Assembly (NCBI GenBank): GCA_964508915.1 | Contig: CAZDVK010000006.1 | Span: 1 to 64,000 of the forward strand | Source of the DNA: CAZDVK01 sp964508915 | Lineage (GTDB): Bacteria; Pseudomonadota; Alphaproteobacteria; Paracaedibacterales; CAIULA01 | DNA: 64,000 nucleotides | Reading direction: 5' to 3' | Part shown: positions 26,567 to 34,980 of the stretch, one piece after another | How the letters are laid out: each line of letters opens with the position of its first letter | How positions within the stretch are numbered: the first letter of the stretch is position 1 | Made by a program: the position numbers and the translations under genes | Notes under the pieces: model-generated | Seen by the model: the letters and a program-made list of their open reading frames with translations, nothing else | The model's database searches: none | Told to the model about the DNA's origin: nothing

Positions 26567-28741
26567 TTAGCCACGAGATACAAATTCAACCATACGGGCT
26601 AGCTCATCGTTCCGTTCCAAAGCTTTTTGGAATGTTGATGTAGCCATGCGTACAATCGCCTGGTATTTCTGTGCATCCATCAATGCTTCGGTAATTTCCG
26701 CATCGCTGAATGTTGCTTTTGCAGCCAACTGGTTTTGAATAGATACTTGCAAGTTTGACTGTAATTGTGACAACTGGCTTTTTTTACCACCTAAGTCCGC
26801 AACTAGGTTGTTCACTGACTTTTGTGCCACCAAAACAGCAGAGTTTGCCGCACCCGCTTGGTCTTTCGTTGTGATGTTACTTCCTTCCAAGCCTAGGCTT
26901 TGTGCTGTCATTCCTTTGAAAGTCATGGTTAACACATCATTCGTTTGTTGACCAATCTGGAAGATCATATTTACAGCTGTTCCTGATGTCACACTATAGG
27001 TACTTGGTGTGGCAAGAGTTGTTGACCCATCAAAAGCTGACAAGCTAAGGACCATACCGTTATCAAATGTTATACTGTCCGTAATGCTGCCTGCTGCGGT
27101 AACATCAGATGTATAAGAATTGGCACCATCAGATAGCTTAAAGGTACCTGTTGATCCACTGACAGAATACGATAAAACATAGTTACCCGCCTGCGTAGCC
27201 GCACCCGGTGTTAAGCGAGTATTGGCCATTAAGGCTGACGCTGATGTGAAGCTGGCTGGTGAACCAGATGTCATGCCCAATAACTGTTCCAAAGCTGTTT
27301 GGAACGATGACGCATTTGTGATGGCACCAACACTACTTGCATAGTCGAATGAAAGTTTATTATTTCCGTCAGTAACACTGCTTAAAAGTAAGTGACCACT
27401 TGCTGTTGGTGTCGTGGTTGTCACAAATTTTTGACTACCCACAATAACGCTTATGTCATAACTGGGGCCATTGGCCACAACATTAACAGCACTCACCGAA
27501 CCACTGATAAAACCAGAAGTTTGACCTGAGCCAGTATTCAGCGCACCTGTAAAAGCGTTTGGAACAGCTTTCAAACCGTTTCCAGAAGCTGACACAGCGC
27601 CATTTCCATTACCAGAGTTACCTAAAATGCTGGATGCATTGAAGAAAGTGTTAAGGGCTGCAGCTAAATTTGTTGCCCCTGTAGAGGTTGCTGCAAAGCC
27701 TGCAGAACTACTACCCGCTTTTAACGTAATTGTATTGCTAGCATCATCTGTCAGAACAAAAGAATCACCAGCTGCAATGGCACCACCTGTGGACATGTCC
27801 AGTTTAAAGGTGTGGTCGCCAATGATTAAGCTAACAACAGTGCCGCTGCTGCTGGCCTTAGAACCGCCCGTACCGTATACAGTACCCGACATACCAACAA
27901 CGGATTGGCTGACCAAAGTATTGGTCCCAGCGGTGGTGCCTAAAGCACTGGATAAGGCTGTTACAATAGCTGTTGCGTTTGCAATTGCTGTTGTTGTGGA
28001 CCCTAATCCGGAAGCTGCGATAGAAAAGTTATCCCCTGACCCGTCTGTTGCTGTAAATGTTATAGTCCCTGTCACTGCAGCAGTTGTTGCAGCGTAAGTA
28101 AAGCTTTTGGAATCTATCACTACTGTCACAGTGCCGCTAGTGCCGCCACCATTAGTAGGTGCATGGACAGTTAAAGGTGATGAATCACTCATAGTCATTT
28201 GGTTAAAGTTTAGTGCAGTAATAGTGCCTGGAAGGGTTCCAGCTGTTGACAAAGAAACAGAACCAATGCCACTTGCACCGGCACTTAAACCATAACTTGT
28301 CCCATTTGTATGACCAGCACCACCTGTAAACAACTGAACTTCACCCCAGGCGATTTTTGCGTTTTTATCAATTTGGCTAACCAAGGCTTGATATTCTTTG
28401 TCCAACATTTGACGAGCCGAGTCGTCGATAGAGTCAGAGTTTGCCTGCGCTGCTAATGTTGCCAACCGCGTTAAAATATCGCTGGTAGATTTCAGTGTAC
28501 CTGTTGCAAGCTGCACCAACGAACTGGCCTGAATGGCGTTGTTAGATGCCTGCGTTAACGCACTGATAGCAGATGTTAAAATGGATGTTACCGCCGAGCC
28601 AGATGGATCATCTGATGGATCTGGCGCTTTTAAACCGGATGATAATTGGTTTTGCGCACGACTTAAATTCGTGGACGCCATATCTAAATACCGTCGCGCT
28701 GATAAAGCGGATGGGTTCATCGTAATGGAATTGCTTGACAT
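26567..28741 (-). CDS. Large flagellin-like filament protein
   Basis: A 724-residue protein. Residues 1-150 form the flagellin D0/D1 helical region (SARRYLDMASTNLSRAQNQL, SSGLKAPDPSDDPSGSAV, LARLATLAAQANSD-like). About 470 central residues are Gly/Ser/Thr/Ala-rich beta-type sequence, and residues 640-724 are again helical. The C-terminus (SVNNLVADLGGKKSQLSQLQSNLQ, then EITEALMDAQKYQAIVRMAT) diverges from the common flagellin ending. Normal bacterial flagellins are 270-550 residues, so the hypervariable domain is large. Preceded by a sigma-54 promoter and GAGG site, followed by a strong terminator: a monocistronic late flagellar gene. A hook-associated protein is a less likely alternative. Confidence 0.8.
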   Translation of the reverse strand: MSSNSITMNPSALSARRYLDMASTNLSRAQNQLSSGLKAPDPSDDPSGSAVTSILTSAISALTQASNNAIQASSLVQLATGTLKSTSDILTRLATLAAQANSDSIDDSARQMLDKEYQALVSQIDKNAKIAWGEVQLFTGGAGHTNGTSYGLSAGASGIGSVSLSTAGTLPGTITALNFNQMTMSDSSPLTVHAPTNGGGTSGTVTVVIDSKSFTYAATTAAVTGTITFTATDGSGDNFSIAASGLGSTTTAIANATAIVTALSSALGTTAGTNTLVSQSVVGMSGTVYGTGGSKASSSGTVVSLIIGDHTFKLDMSTGGAIAAGDSFVLTDDASNTITLKAGSSSAGFAATSTGATNLAAALNTFFNASSILGNSGNGNGAVSASGNGLKAVPNAFTGALNTGSGQTSGFISGSVSAVNVVANGPSYDISVIVGSQKFVTTTTPTASGHLLLSSVTDGNNKLSFDYASSVGAITNASSFQTALEQLLGMTSGSPASFTSASALMANTRLTPGAATQAGNYVLSYSVSGSTGTFKLSDGANSYTSDVTAAGSITDSITFDNGMVLSLSAFDGSTTLATPSTYSVTSGTAVNMIFQIGQQTNDVLTMTFKGMTAQSLGLEGSNITTKDQAGAANSAVLVAQKSVNNLVADLGGKKSQLSQLQSNLQVSIQNQLAAKATFSDAEITEALMDAQKYQAIVRMATSTFQKALERNDELARMVEFVSRG

Positions 28742-28791
28742 TGTTTCCTCACTTCCTGTGAATAATTAATTACATAATGCGAATATTTATA

Positions 28792-28808
28792 TGCAAACCA
28801 CATACCAA
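28792..28808 (-). promoter_or_regulatory. Sigma-54 promoter of the flagellin gene
   Basis: On the minus strand the site reads TTGGTATGTGGTTTGCA. The GG (-24) and GC (-12) doublets are at the exact required spacing, and it matches the TTGGCACG-N4-TTGCA consensus except for two changes. Transcription should start near 28781, about 40 nt before the flagellin ATG. The FlbD-type activator at the window end is the expected partner. Confidence 0.75.
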
Positions 28809-28874
28809 TTTATAAAAATATTTATTTAAATTGCGGAAATATAGATTGTAAAGAAAAAATAATTACACACTTTT

Positions 28875-28926
28875 GTCATCCTGAATTTATTTCAGGATCT
28901 AGATGCTGAACCAAGTTCAGCATGAC
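28875..28926. repeat. Palindromic intergenic repeat (GTCATCCTGAA type)
   Basis: The 52-bp element opens with GTCAT and closes with ATGAC. Inside are two hairpins: ATCCTGAA/TTCAGGAT (28879-28898) and ATGCTGAA/TTCAGCAT (28903-28923). The architecture, including GGATCTA after the first hairpin, is like the GC-rich element at 22361-22454. GTCATCCTGAA-type repeats are widespread in bacterial genomes. Confidence 0.75.
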
Positions 28927-29119
28927 TGAACGAACTAAGGACTCAACAAAAATACATGAAGTTATTTATAGACTCTGAACTCTGAACAAAAAATTACCTT
29001 CAACATTTGTGAATATGTTCATTGACCTGAACCCCATGACCTTAAAAATTCGCCCCAGGTAGGCAATTTTTTCCCAGAATGATGCATTCATAGGGATTTT
29101 TTTGCCTAGCTTACGTACT

Positions 29120-29947
29120 TTATTGCCCGTATGCAGGTGCGTACGCCCCTTGCACATAAGCCGGCTGAGGTGGCTGCTGTGAATAAACAGGGCCATAAAC
29201 AGGCTGCGGCGCTGCATAAACGGGTGCCGGCTGCACATACGAATATACGGGCTGAGCAGCAGCCATATCAACAGGAGCAGGCTGTTGCGGCATAACAGGT
29301 GCTTGAGCATGAGCGTGCGTTGGCATACGTGGATGGGCCCCATGAGTTGGCCCTTTTGGATGCTGAGCTGATGAAGGCAACCTAGAATTGGGCACCATGG
29401 CAACGCCAGATACATTCGCATACTGGGAAGGAACATTGGGCCCTTTAGGATCAACAGGGTTTTGTGATGAAGCCCCTTTCGTTGGCATATGGTCTGGCAA
29501 ACTAATGGAGGTGGCATCCATTTTTGCAGGCGACCCAATACCATACAAATTAACGGCCATTAAAAAACCGCTTGTAAAAAAAAGCGCCCCTAAAAACATG
29601 AGAGCAATAATCATGGCAAATAAAGATAATTTATTCATGGAAAAATATAGCTCCTCGTGAATCCATTCCCGCGACCACCGCTTTAAAGCACCTGACTTTG
29701 ATGAATCAAATGCATTCTTTTTCAAAGGAAGTGAACGTTGAAGGAAAGGAGAAAATGGTTCATTTGCCGCCCACCCTGGTTGAACAACATCAAATTCCAC
29801 ATAATTAGGGGGTGGCGTATTGCTGTAGCGTGGCGGCGGTGGGGGTGGTGCGCTCCAGGTTGAACGAAACGTGTTCTGGCCTTCGTAACCCGCACCGTTA
29901 TCATAATCATCCCAAAAAGGCGTATAAGGTTTTGAATTGGTAAACAC
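29120..29947 (-). CDS. Pro/Gln/His-rich single-pass membrane protein, function unknown
   Basis: A 275-residue protein. A cytoplasmic N-terminal part of about 105 residues with a PPPPPP run (Pro/Asn/Tyr-rich) is followed by one transmembrane helix at about 107-132 (LSLFAMIIALMFLGALFF). The outer part is rich in Pro, Ala, Gln, His and Tyr, ending in PVYxxPQPVYG-like near-repeats. It is unrecognised; the layout fits an envelope-spanning or polar scaffold protein. The 370 bp between it and flagellin hold the palindromic repeat and flagellin promoter. Confidence 0.65.
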   Translation of the reverse strand: MFTNSKPYTPFWDDYDNGAGYEGQNTFRSTWSAPPPPPPRYSNTPPPNYVEFDVVQPGWAANEPFSPFLQRSLPLKKNAFDSSKSGALKRWSREWIHEELYFSMNKLSLFAMIIALMFLGALFFTSGFLMAVNLYGIGSPAKMDATSISLPDHMPTKGASSQNPVDPKGPNVPSQYANVSGVAMVPNSRLPSSAQHPKGPTHGAHPRMPTHAHAQAPVMPQQPAPVDMAAAQPVYSYVQPAPVYAAPQPVYGPVYSQQPPQPAYVQGAYAPAYGQ

Positions 29948-30165
29948 GAAAGCCAGAAGAATATTAAATTAATCTATGTTCATAGTGTAACGTGCTTATC
30001 ATCTTTTTTGCAATTTTTTTATTAAAATTTTAATAAATAAAGATTTATAAGTTGATGTTTTTGAGTAGCACCTGAATTGTTTACATCCATTGATTTTCTA
30101 CTTCAAAAAAGCAGCATCCTTTTTTATGATAGCGGCACAACTATAACGCATGAAATTGAATTCCT

Positions 30166-30888
30166 GTGAAATCAAATACTTCTTTATTTCTATACGGCAC
30201 GCACCCTTGCGTAGCAGCCCTAAAAAACCCAAAACGTATTGTGGAAAAGGTTTTTGTCACGCATATGTCAACAATTGCCGATTTGCCTATTGGAAAAATA
30301 AAAGTGGAATGTGTTGATAAAAAAATTTTAGAAGCAAAACTGCCTGCAGGGGCCGTTCATCAAGGCATAGCCCTTCAAGTTCAGCCCTTACCTGTATACA
30401 GCCTGGATGAATTGGAAGACTTACAGGAAAATGCCTGCGTTGTTGTTTTAGACCAAGTAACAGACCCCCATAATGTGGGGGCTATTATTCGTTCTGCTGC
30501 TGTATTTGGGGCTTGCTGCGTTGTTGTACCAGAACGATACGCGCCGAAAGAAACAGGGGTTTTGGCTAAAAGTGCCAGCGGTGCCCTGGAATTGGTTCCC
30601 TTATGTCACGTAAAAAATTTATCCCAAGCCATAAAAACCCTTCAAAGCTTTGGATTTTGGACCGTAGGGTTTGCCGAGACCGGCACAAAAACACTGAATG
30701 ATATTGACCTAAAAGGGAAAATTGCCCTTGTCTTGGGAGCAGAAGGTGATGGCATGCGCCGCCTCACAAAAGAAATGTGTGACTTTTTTGTGCGCCTACC
30801 AACTTCTGAAAATTTTTCCACCCTCAATGTTTCTAATGCTGCCGCTATCGCTTTGTACGAACGGTTTCGACAAGCTCAATGCCCTTGA
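30166..30888 (+). CDS. rlmB: 23S rRNA 2'-O-methyltransferase (RlmB/TrmH family)
   Basis: A 240-residue SPOUT methyltransferase. A short N-terminal substrate-binding domain (LYGTHPCVAALKNPKR) is followed by the three SPOUT motifs: DQVTDPHNVGAIIRSAAVFGA, LVLGAEGDGMRRL and LPTSENFSTLNVSNAAAIALYE. RlmB methylates a guanosine in the peptidyl-transferase region of 23S rRNA; exact target here is inferred. The start is a GTG at 30166. Confidence 0.9.
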   Translation: MKSNTSLFLYGTHPCVAALKNPKRIVEKVFVTHMSTIADLPIGKIKVECVDKKILEAKLPAGAVHQGIALQVQPLPVYSLDELEDLQENACVVVLDQVTDPHNVGAIIRSAAVFGACCVVVPERYAPKETGVLAKSASGALELVPLCHVKNLSQAIKTLQSFGFWTVGFAETGTKTLNDIDLKGKIALVLGAEGDGMRRLTKEMCDFFVRLPTSENFSTLNVSNAAAIALYERFRQAQCP

Positions 30889-30954
30889 CACCCCACGCCA
30901 GCAACCGCACAATTTAATAATATTTTAATTAATTTTTTATTAATTGGGTGCTTC

Positions 30955-31512
30955 GTGGTACGTTTTCAAAAATCTGTTCGTTTTTTAGGTGTTTTAGTAT
31001 TCTTCTTTGTGGGTATAAGTTGTGAATGCTTCAGTGCAGGTTATGATGATGACGATTCACAAGGTTTGCCCGGAACCCCCCTGTCAGAGGCAAGTAGTAT
31101 TACAGCACTTCTTCCTACTGATGGGCTAAGGCTTGTGGTTGCGGGTATGATAGATGGTATTGAACAAGCAATAAGCGCAAACAGCACTATGTCTCCCCTT
31201 CCAACAACGGTAGAATTTGGCTCTCTTGGGTCTCCTCTAGCCCATGATGATGGCAATATGATTTCTCTACACCAAGAAAATCTTACCCTTAAAGGTAAGT
31301 TGCTAGAAGCGCGTGATGTTATGAGCCAAGTAATGGTGTGGTTGAACCAAAATGAGGCCAACTTACTCGCATTGAGAAATGCTATTCTTAAAGACAGTGA
31401 AAAAAAAGCTGCACAAAAATTAAAAATTGCAACACTTGAAAGCCAAGCTAAAGAATTACAGGCTCAGATCGACGAAATAACCCGAGAAGCCACAGAACTT
31501 GATGATGAATAA
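30955..31512 (+). CDS. Small secreted coiled-coil protein of unknown function
   Basis: A 185-residue protein starting with GTG. The signal peptide (residues 1-24, ending CECFSA) is followed by an acidic GYDDDDSQ segment, a linker with a Gly/Ser/Leu motif, and a long coiled coil from about residue 105 to the end (LTLKGKLLEARDV, KLKIATLESQAKELQAQIDE). No family is recognised. The overall plan resembles the larger secreted coiled-coil protein at 1486-2799. Confidence 0.6.
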   Translation: MVRFQKSVRFLGVLVFFFVGISCECFSAGYDDDDSQGLPGTPLSEASSITALLPTDGLRLVVAGMIDGIEQAISANSTMSPLPTTVEFGSLGSPLAHDDGNMISLHQENLTLKGKLLEARDVMSQVMVWLNQNEANLLALRNAILKDSEKKAAQKLKIATLESQAKELQAQIDEITREATELDDE

Positions 31513-31638
31513 ATTAGCAAGAGTTAGTCAAAGATGTGCACACATGTTTACTGCCAGCCTAGTGCAGATAAACTCAAAACAAAATATTTGAAAAATTTCT
31601 TGGTTTTTTGAAGACAATGCGCTAGTGTTTATTTTGTT

Positions 31639-31715
31639 CGGGAAGTAGCGCAGCCTGGTAGCGCGCCAGTTTTGGGTACTGGATGTCGGAGGTTCAAATC
31701 CTCTCTTCCCGACCA
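31639..31715 (+). tRNA. tRNA-Pro (TGG anticodon)
   Basis: A complete 77-nt cloverleaf with encoded CCA. The acceptor CGGGAAG pairs with CTTCCCG, the anticodon stem CCAGT/ACTGG holds loop TTTGGGT, and the T arm has GGTTCAAATCC. It ends 1 bp from the convergent ugpB-like stop. Confidence 0.97.
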
Positions 31716-31716
31716 C

Positions 31717-33030
31717 TTATTGATTGATTATCTTTTCAGCGTCACGTGCTGCTTTTGTAAGTTCTTCTTTGACATTAGATCCCTTTAACAAAATATTTTC
31801 GATACCATCGATAATTCTTTCGCGTGCTGCCGCATAATTATTGAGGCGTAACCCATTAGGTAAACGAATTTTACCCCGTTCAATAACCTGCTTTACAGCC
31901 GCATAGGCCACTGGGTTTTTTTCATAGAAACCACTTTTCTTTGTTGTGTCATAAGCACTTAGCGTTGGGGGAATATAATTGGTTCGTTGATGCCAATAAA
32001 CCTGTGCCTCTTCGTTTGATAGATAATTCAAAAAATCTTGAACACCTTTATAACCTTCATGACCTGCCAACACCCATATGGACGTTCCGCATACATTCAT
32101 GGCATAAGGGCCATCGGGTAGCAATTTTTTCCAGTACGGGTATGTTCCAACGCCAATATCAAAACCTTTTCCTTGAATAAATGCCAAACGATTGGCACCT
32201 TGCAAAAGCATAGCGCATTCCTGACGAATAAATGCTGCTTCTGCATCCTCTGAACGACGACCAGAATAAACATAGTAACCTTTTTGAAACCATTCCTGAG
32301 TTTTTTGAAGCTGCATAACAAAAGGATCTTCATCAATGAGCAAGGTGGGCTTTCCGCCTTCAAAACCATTAATTTGTGTTGAAAAAGGAATATCATGAAC
32401 AACAGCAAAGTGTTCAAACATATACGCTGCTGGCCATGCTGTTGTAAAACCTACAATTCCTTTTTCTTTTAATTTTTGAGATATGGCTTCTATTTCTTCC
32501 CACGTTTCAGGTGCGCGATCAGGAAGGCCTGCCTGAGCAAAAAGATTTTTATTGTAAAATAAAACAGCTGTTGAACAATTAAAAGGCAAAGAATACAAGG
32601 CCGGTAAAACGCCTTCATTTTCTTGGAAAGAATACATAGACTGTGCCCCTGGTACAAAACGGGCGTTTGGCACATTGATCAGTTTATAAATTGGAATGTA
32701 TTCCCCTTTTCGGTGGTACATACTGTTTGTATTATATTCAGCAACCATAAGCATGTGCGGACGTTTTTTATAATCCGGCTCAGCAAATGTGGATGTGTAG
32801 CTGGTGGAATAGTCCCCACCATATTCAAGAACAACCTCATACTGCTTTTGTTGCTTGTTATATTGACCAACCAAGACTTTCAGTTCTTGTTCTAAAAAAC
32901 CTGTTAATGAATAACGGAACCGAACCACTTCCCGAGAAGGACTATAAGCTGACCAAAGAAGTAAAATCGCTGCTAAAGCTATTGATACTAAAATCAACAG
33001 CTTTTTAATGTTAAGCCGCTTCTCGTACAT
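31717..33030 (-). CDS. ugpB: UgpB-like extracellular solute-binding protein
   Basis: A 437-residue family 1 solute-binding protein anchored or exported by an N-terminal hydrophobic segment (residues 9-27). It resembles E. coli UgpB along its length: NVPNARFVPGAQSMY, SLPFNCSTAVLFYNKNLF, PETWEEIEA, NGFEGGKPTLL, YSGRRSEDAEAAF, YWHQRTNYIPPTLSAYD and GLRLNNYAAARE. UgpB delivers glycerol-3-phosphate or its diesters to the UgpAEC importer. No permease or ATPase gene is adjacent, so it is an orphan here. It overlaps the upstream PnuC-like gene by 20 bp. Confidence 0.82.
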   Translation of the reverse strand: MYEKRLNIKKLLILVSIALAAILLLWSAYSPSREVVRFRYSLTGFLEQELKVLVGQYNKQQKQYEVVLEYGGDYSTSYTSTFAEPDYKKRPHMLMVAEYNTNSMYHRKGEYIPIYKLINVPNARFVPGAQSMYSFQENEGVLPALYSLPFNCSTAVLFYNKNLFAQAGLPDRAPETWEEIEAISQKLKEKGIVGFTTAWPAAYMFEHFAVVHDIPFSTQINGFEGGKPTLLIDEDPFVMQLQKTQEWFQKGYYVYSGRRSEDAEAAFIRQECAMLLQGANRLAFIQGKGFDIGVGTYPYWKKLLPDGPYAMNVCGTSIWVLAGHEGYKGVQDFLNYLSNEEAQVYWHQRTNYIPPTLSAYDTTKKSGFYEKNPVAYAAVKQVIERGKIRLPNGLRLNNYAAARERIIDGIENILLKGSNVKEELTKAARDAEKIINQ

Positions 33031-33286
33031 GACTTGATGACTCAGCAGCAGAATGTGAAGCAGATTCTTTTTTGCTCCACATTATCCAGCCATATATATT
33101 GAAAGAGATGAAAACAACATACAAAGCTGCCTGGGCCCAAATGCCCCGTGTCGCATCAATAACCATCCACGCTACATTGCAAAGGCCCCATATTAAAAAG
33201 CCTATCTTCTTTTGCTGGCTATTTAATAATGTTCCATAAATTGTAACTGCGGTTAATGTCCAAGTGAAAATTTCAAAGGGGCTCAT
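33011..33286 (-). CDS. Half-size PnuC-like membrane protein
   Basis: A 91-residue protein with about three transmembrane helices. Sequence such as EIFTWTLTAVTIYGTLL, GFLIWGLCNVAWMVID and YVVFISFNIYGWIMW follows the pattern of PnuC vitamin-precursor transporters, but is half their usual length, so it may act as an oligomer. The ATG at 33286 is preferred over one 66 bp upstream because AGGAG lies about 9 bp before it. Its 3' end overlaps ugpB. Substrate unknown. Confidence 0.65.
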   Translation of the reverse strand: MSPFEIFTWTLTAVTIYGTLLNSQQKKIGFLIWGLCNVAWMVIDATRGIWAQAALYVVFISFNIYGWIMWSKKESASHSAAESSSHVREAA

Positions 33287-33450
33287 AAAGAAAACGCTCC
33301 TGCGGATAAACTGTCTTTCTTTATTCATAGCTTTTAAAAACCATTGGAACAAGAAAAAAGATATAAATTAATTTTTATATTTAATAATTTACTATTTATT
33401 TATATTTTTTTGCGAATAATAATTTTAGATATTTTTAATTCAACTAATTC

Positions 33451-33966
33451 ATGAGCAGTATTTTAGTTCGCCGGCCAACACCTGATGACATTAAAACTGT
33501 TGTTGATATTTCATCACAAAAGCGTAGAAGCTATGAGGAAGAGGCCCCCTATTTATGGAAACAAGCGGGCAATGCTGACATTTTGGAAGAAATTTTTTTT
33601 AGAAGCCTTCTTTCAAAAAATAGCTACATTTTCTTAGTCGCCGAACGAAAAAAAGAAGTAATTGGCTTTATTATTGGAAAAAAAATATATTCCATGGGGG
33701 TTTACGACCCAGGAAGCATCACCATGTTGGTTAATGATTTTTGCATTCATGAGGACGAAGACTGGCAACATGTAGGAAAAAAATTACTAGAAGCTATGTT
33801 TGATTCCGCAAGAATACAGGGTGTTGCAAGCCTATTGATCACGTCTGGAACCCATGACCTTATCAAAAATGATTTACTTAAAGAATTTGGCATGAAATCA
33901 ACTTTGGAATGGTACTGCATGCCTCTTGTGAAAGAAGACGACACCTGGCGACCTAATATTTTTTAA
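33451..33966 (+). CDS. GNAT-family N-acetyltransferase
   Basis: A 171-residue protein with the GNAT order of elements: N-terminal VRRPTPDDIKTVVDI, central beta strands (YIFLVAERKKEVIGFIIGKK), acetyl-CoA loop region HVGKKLLEAMFDSARIQG, and a late strand FGMKSTLEWYCMPL. It is a single-domain acetyltransferase; the substrate cannot be read. A bidirectional terminator follows. Confidence 0.8.
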   Translation: MSSILVRRPTPDDIKTVVDISSQKRRSYEEEAPYLWKQAGNADILEEIFFRSLLSKNSYIFLVAERKKEVIGFIIGKKIYSMGVYDPGSITMLVNDFCIHEDEDWQHVGKKLLEAMFDSARIQGVASLLITSGTHDLIKNDLLKEFGMKSTLEWYCMPLVKEDDTWRPNIF

Positions 33967-33970
33967 ATGT

Positions 33971-34003
33971 AAAAAAAAGGCCTGCTTTTGCAGGCCTTTT
34001 TGA
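33971..34003. terminator. Bidirectional terminator between GNAT and outer-membrane protein genes
   Basis: AAAGGCCTGC and GCAGGCCTTT form a 10-bp GC-rich stem with a TTTT loop, with A-run before and T-run after. It separates two convergent genes and can serve both. Confidence 0.9.
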
Positions 34004-34018
34004 TTACTTGAAACAAGC

Positions 34019-34807
34019 TTAGAACTTGTAACCAACACCCAATTTGAATGCGTGTTGTGTAATTTTTGCTTCGTGCTTAACTGATGAACCGTTGATGTAA
34101 GAATTTAGATAATAACTTGTATCTTGGTTTACAGTTACCTTTGGACCAAATAGGTACGTATATTCAGCACGCAAGAACAAGTTTTTGTTCAAGAATACTT
34201 CCAAACCTACACCAGGGACGAAAGAAAAGCTGCTTTTAGAAGCAGAAAAAGTTTTCTTCATATTTGCAATTTGTGTAGCATCGGTACCTGGTGTTGCTCC
34301 ACTACCATAATAATTTGCATTAATCTGCTGGTTTGGCGTTACATCCATTTTCCACTTACCAGCTTCAACGCCCAAACGAACATAAGCTAGTGTGCTTGGT
34401 GTAATCATATAACCAACACGTGGCGCAAAACCGTAGAAATTCGTACGTTTCAAAGTTGCCTTTGGAAAACCAGAGTATGATGTTGCACTATCATTATATG
34501 CATCAAACTTTGTTGTATCCAAACCACCATAAACTTCAAAACCAGCATAAGCACCTTGAGCAAAACTCATACCATAACCAGCGAACACACCAAATAATGC
34601 ACCCATTTTACCAGTTTGAGACGTAAAATTTACTGTTTGTGAAGTTGAGGCCGCTGCTGTTGCGTTTTGAGACTGCGCCGTATATTTAGCTTGTGTGTTA
34701 GCAATACCAGCGTTTAAACCAGCATAAAAGCCAGTTGCGCTTGTACCCTCAGCTTGCGCTGCAGTTGCAGCAGCTGCAACCATTAGAATAGATGTTAATT
34801 TTTTCAT
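34019..34807 (-). CDS. Outer-membrane beta-barrel protein
   Basis: A 262-residue protein. The signal peptide (residues 1-19, MKKLTSILMVAAAATAAQA) is followed by alternating amphipathic strands typical of an eight-stranded OmpW/Opa-like porin fold (GFYAGLNAGIAN, AGFEVYGGLDT, FAPRVGYMITPSTLAYVRLGVEAG, FLRAEYTYLFG) and a C-terminal GVGYKF. The final Phe is the standard barrel insertion signal. GGAG precedes the ATG. It is likely a surface-exposed antigen-like protein; exact role unknown. Confidence 0.85.
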   Translation of the reverse strand: MKKLTSILMVAAAATAAQAEGTSATGFYAGLNAGIANTQAKYTAQSQNATAAASTSQTVNFTSQTGKMGALFGVFAGYGMSFAQGAYAGFEVYGGLDTTKFDAYNDSATSYSGFPKATLKRTNFYGFAPRVGYMITPSTLAYVRLGVEAGKWKMDVTPNQQINANYYGSGATPGTDATQIANMKKTFSASKSSFSFVPGVGLEVFLNKNLFLRAEYTYLFGPKVTVNQDTSYYLNSYINGSSVKHEAKITQHAFKLGVGYKF

Positions 34808-34980
34808 TTATAAACTCCTTAAAAGTTACCAAAAAAAGTAGGAACCTAACCATAGATTCAAACTTGCTGTAGGTATAGATTTATCACCATTCACACAGAT
34901 AATGGAAACCAAAGCGCATTCTTTTTATGTTTTAAAAAAAATAGTGTGTCCCAAATAACACAAAAAACACTTGACTGGAA

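Noticed and set aside
27627..28097. Long antisense frame inside the flagellin gene
   Set aside because: It is produced by the repetitive Gly/Ser/Thr coding sequence on the other strand, with no start signal.
28966..29544. 192-codon frame overlapping the Pro-rich membrane protein gene
   Set aside because: It is an alternative frame of the same strand; composition (repeated Leu/Ser/Met runs) is that of a shadow, while the chosen frame has a membrane helix and Pro-rich structure.
31528..31716. 62-codon minus-strand frame ending at tRNA-Pro
   Set aside because: It covers the tRNA gene on the opposite strand and starts with the tRNA 3' end sequence translated, a well-known false prediction.
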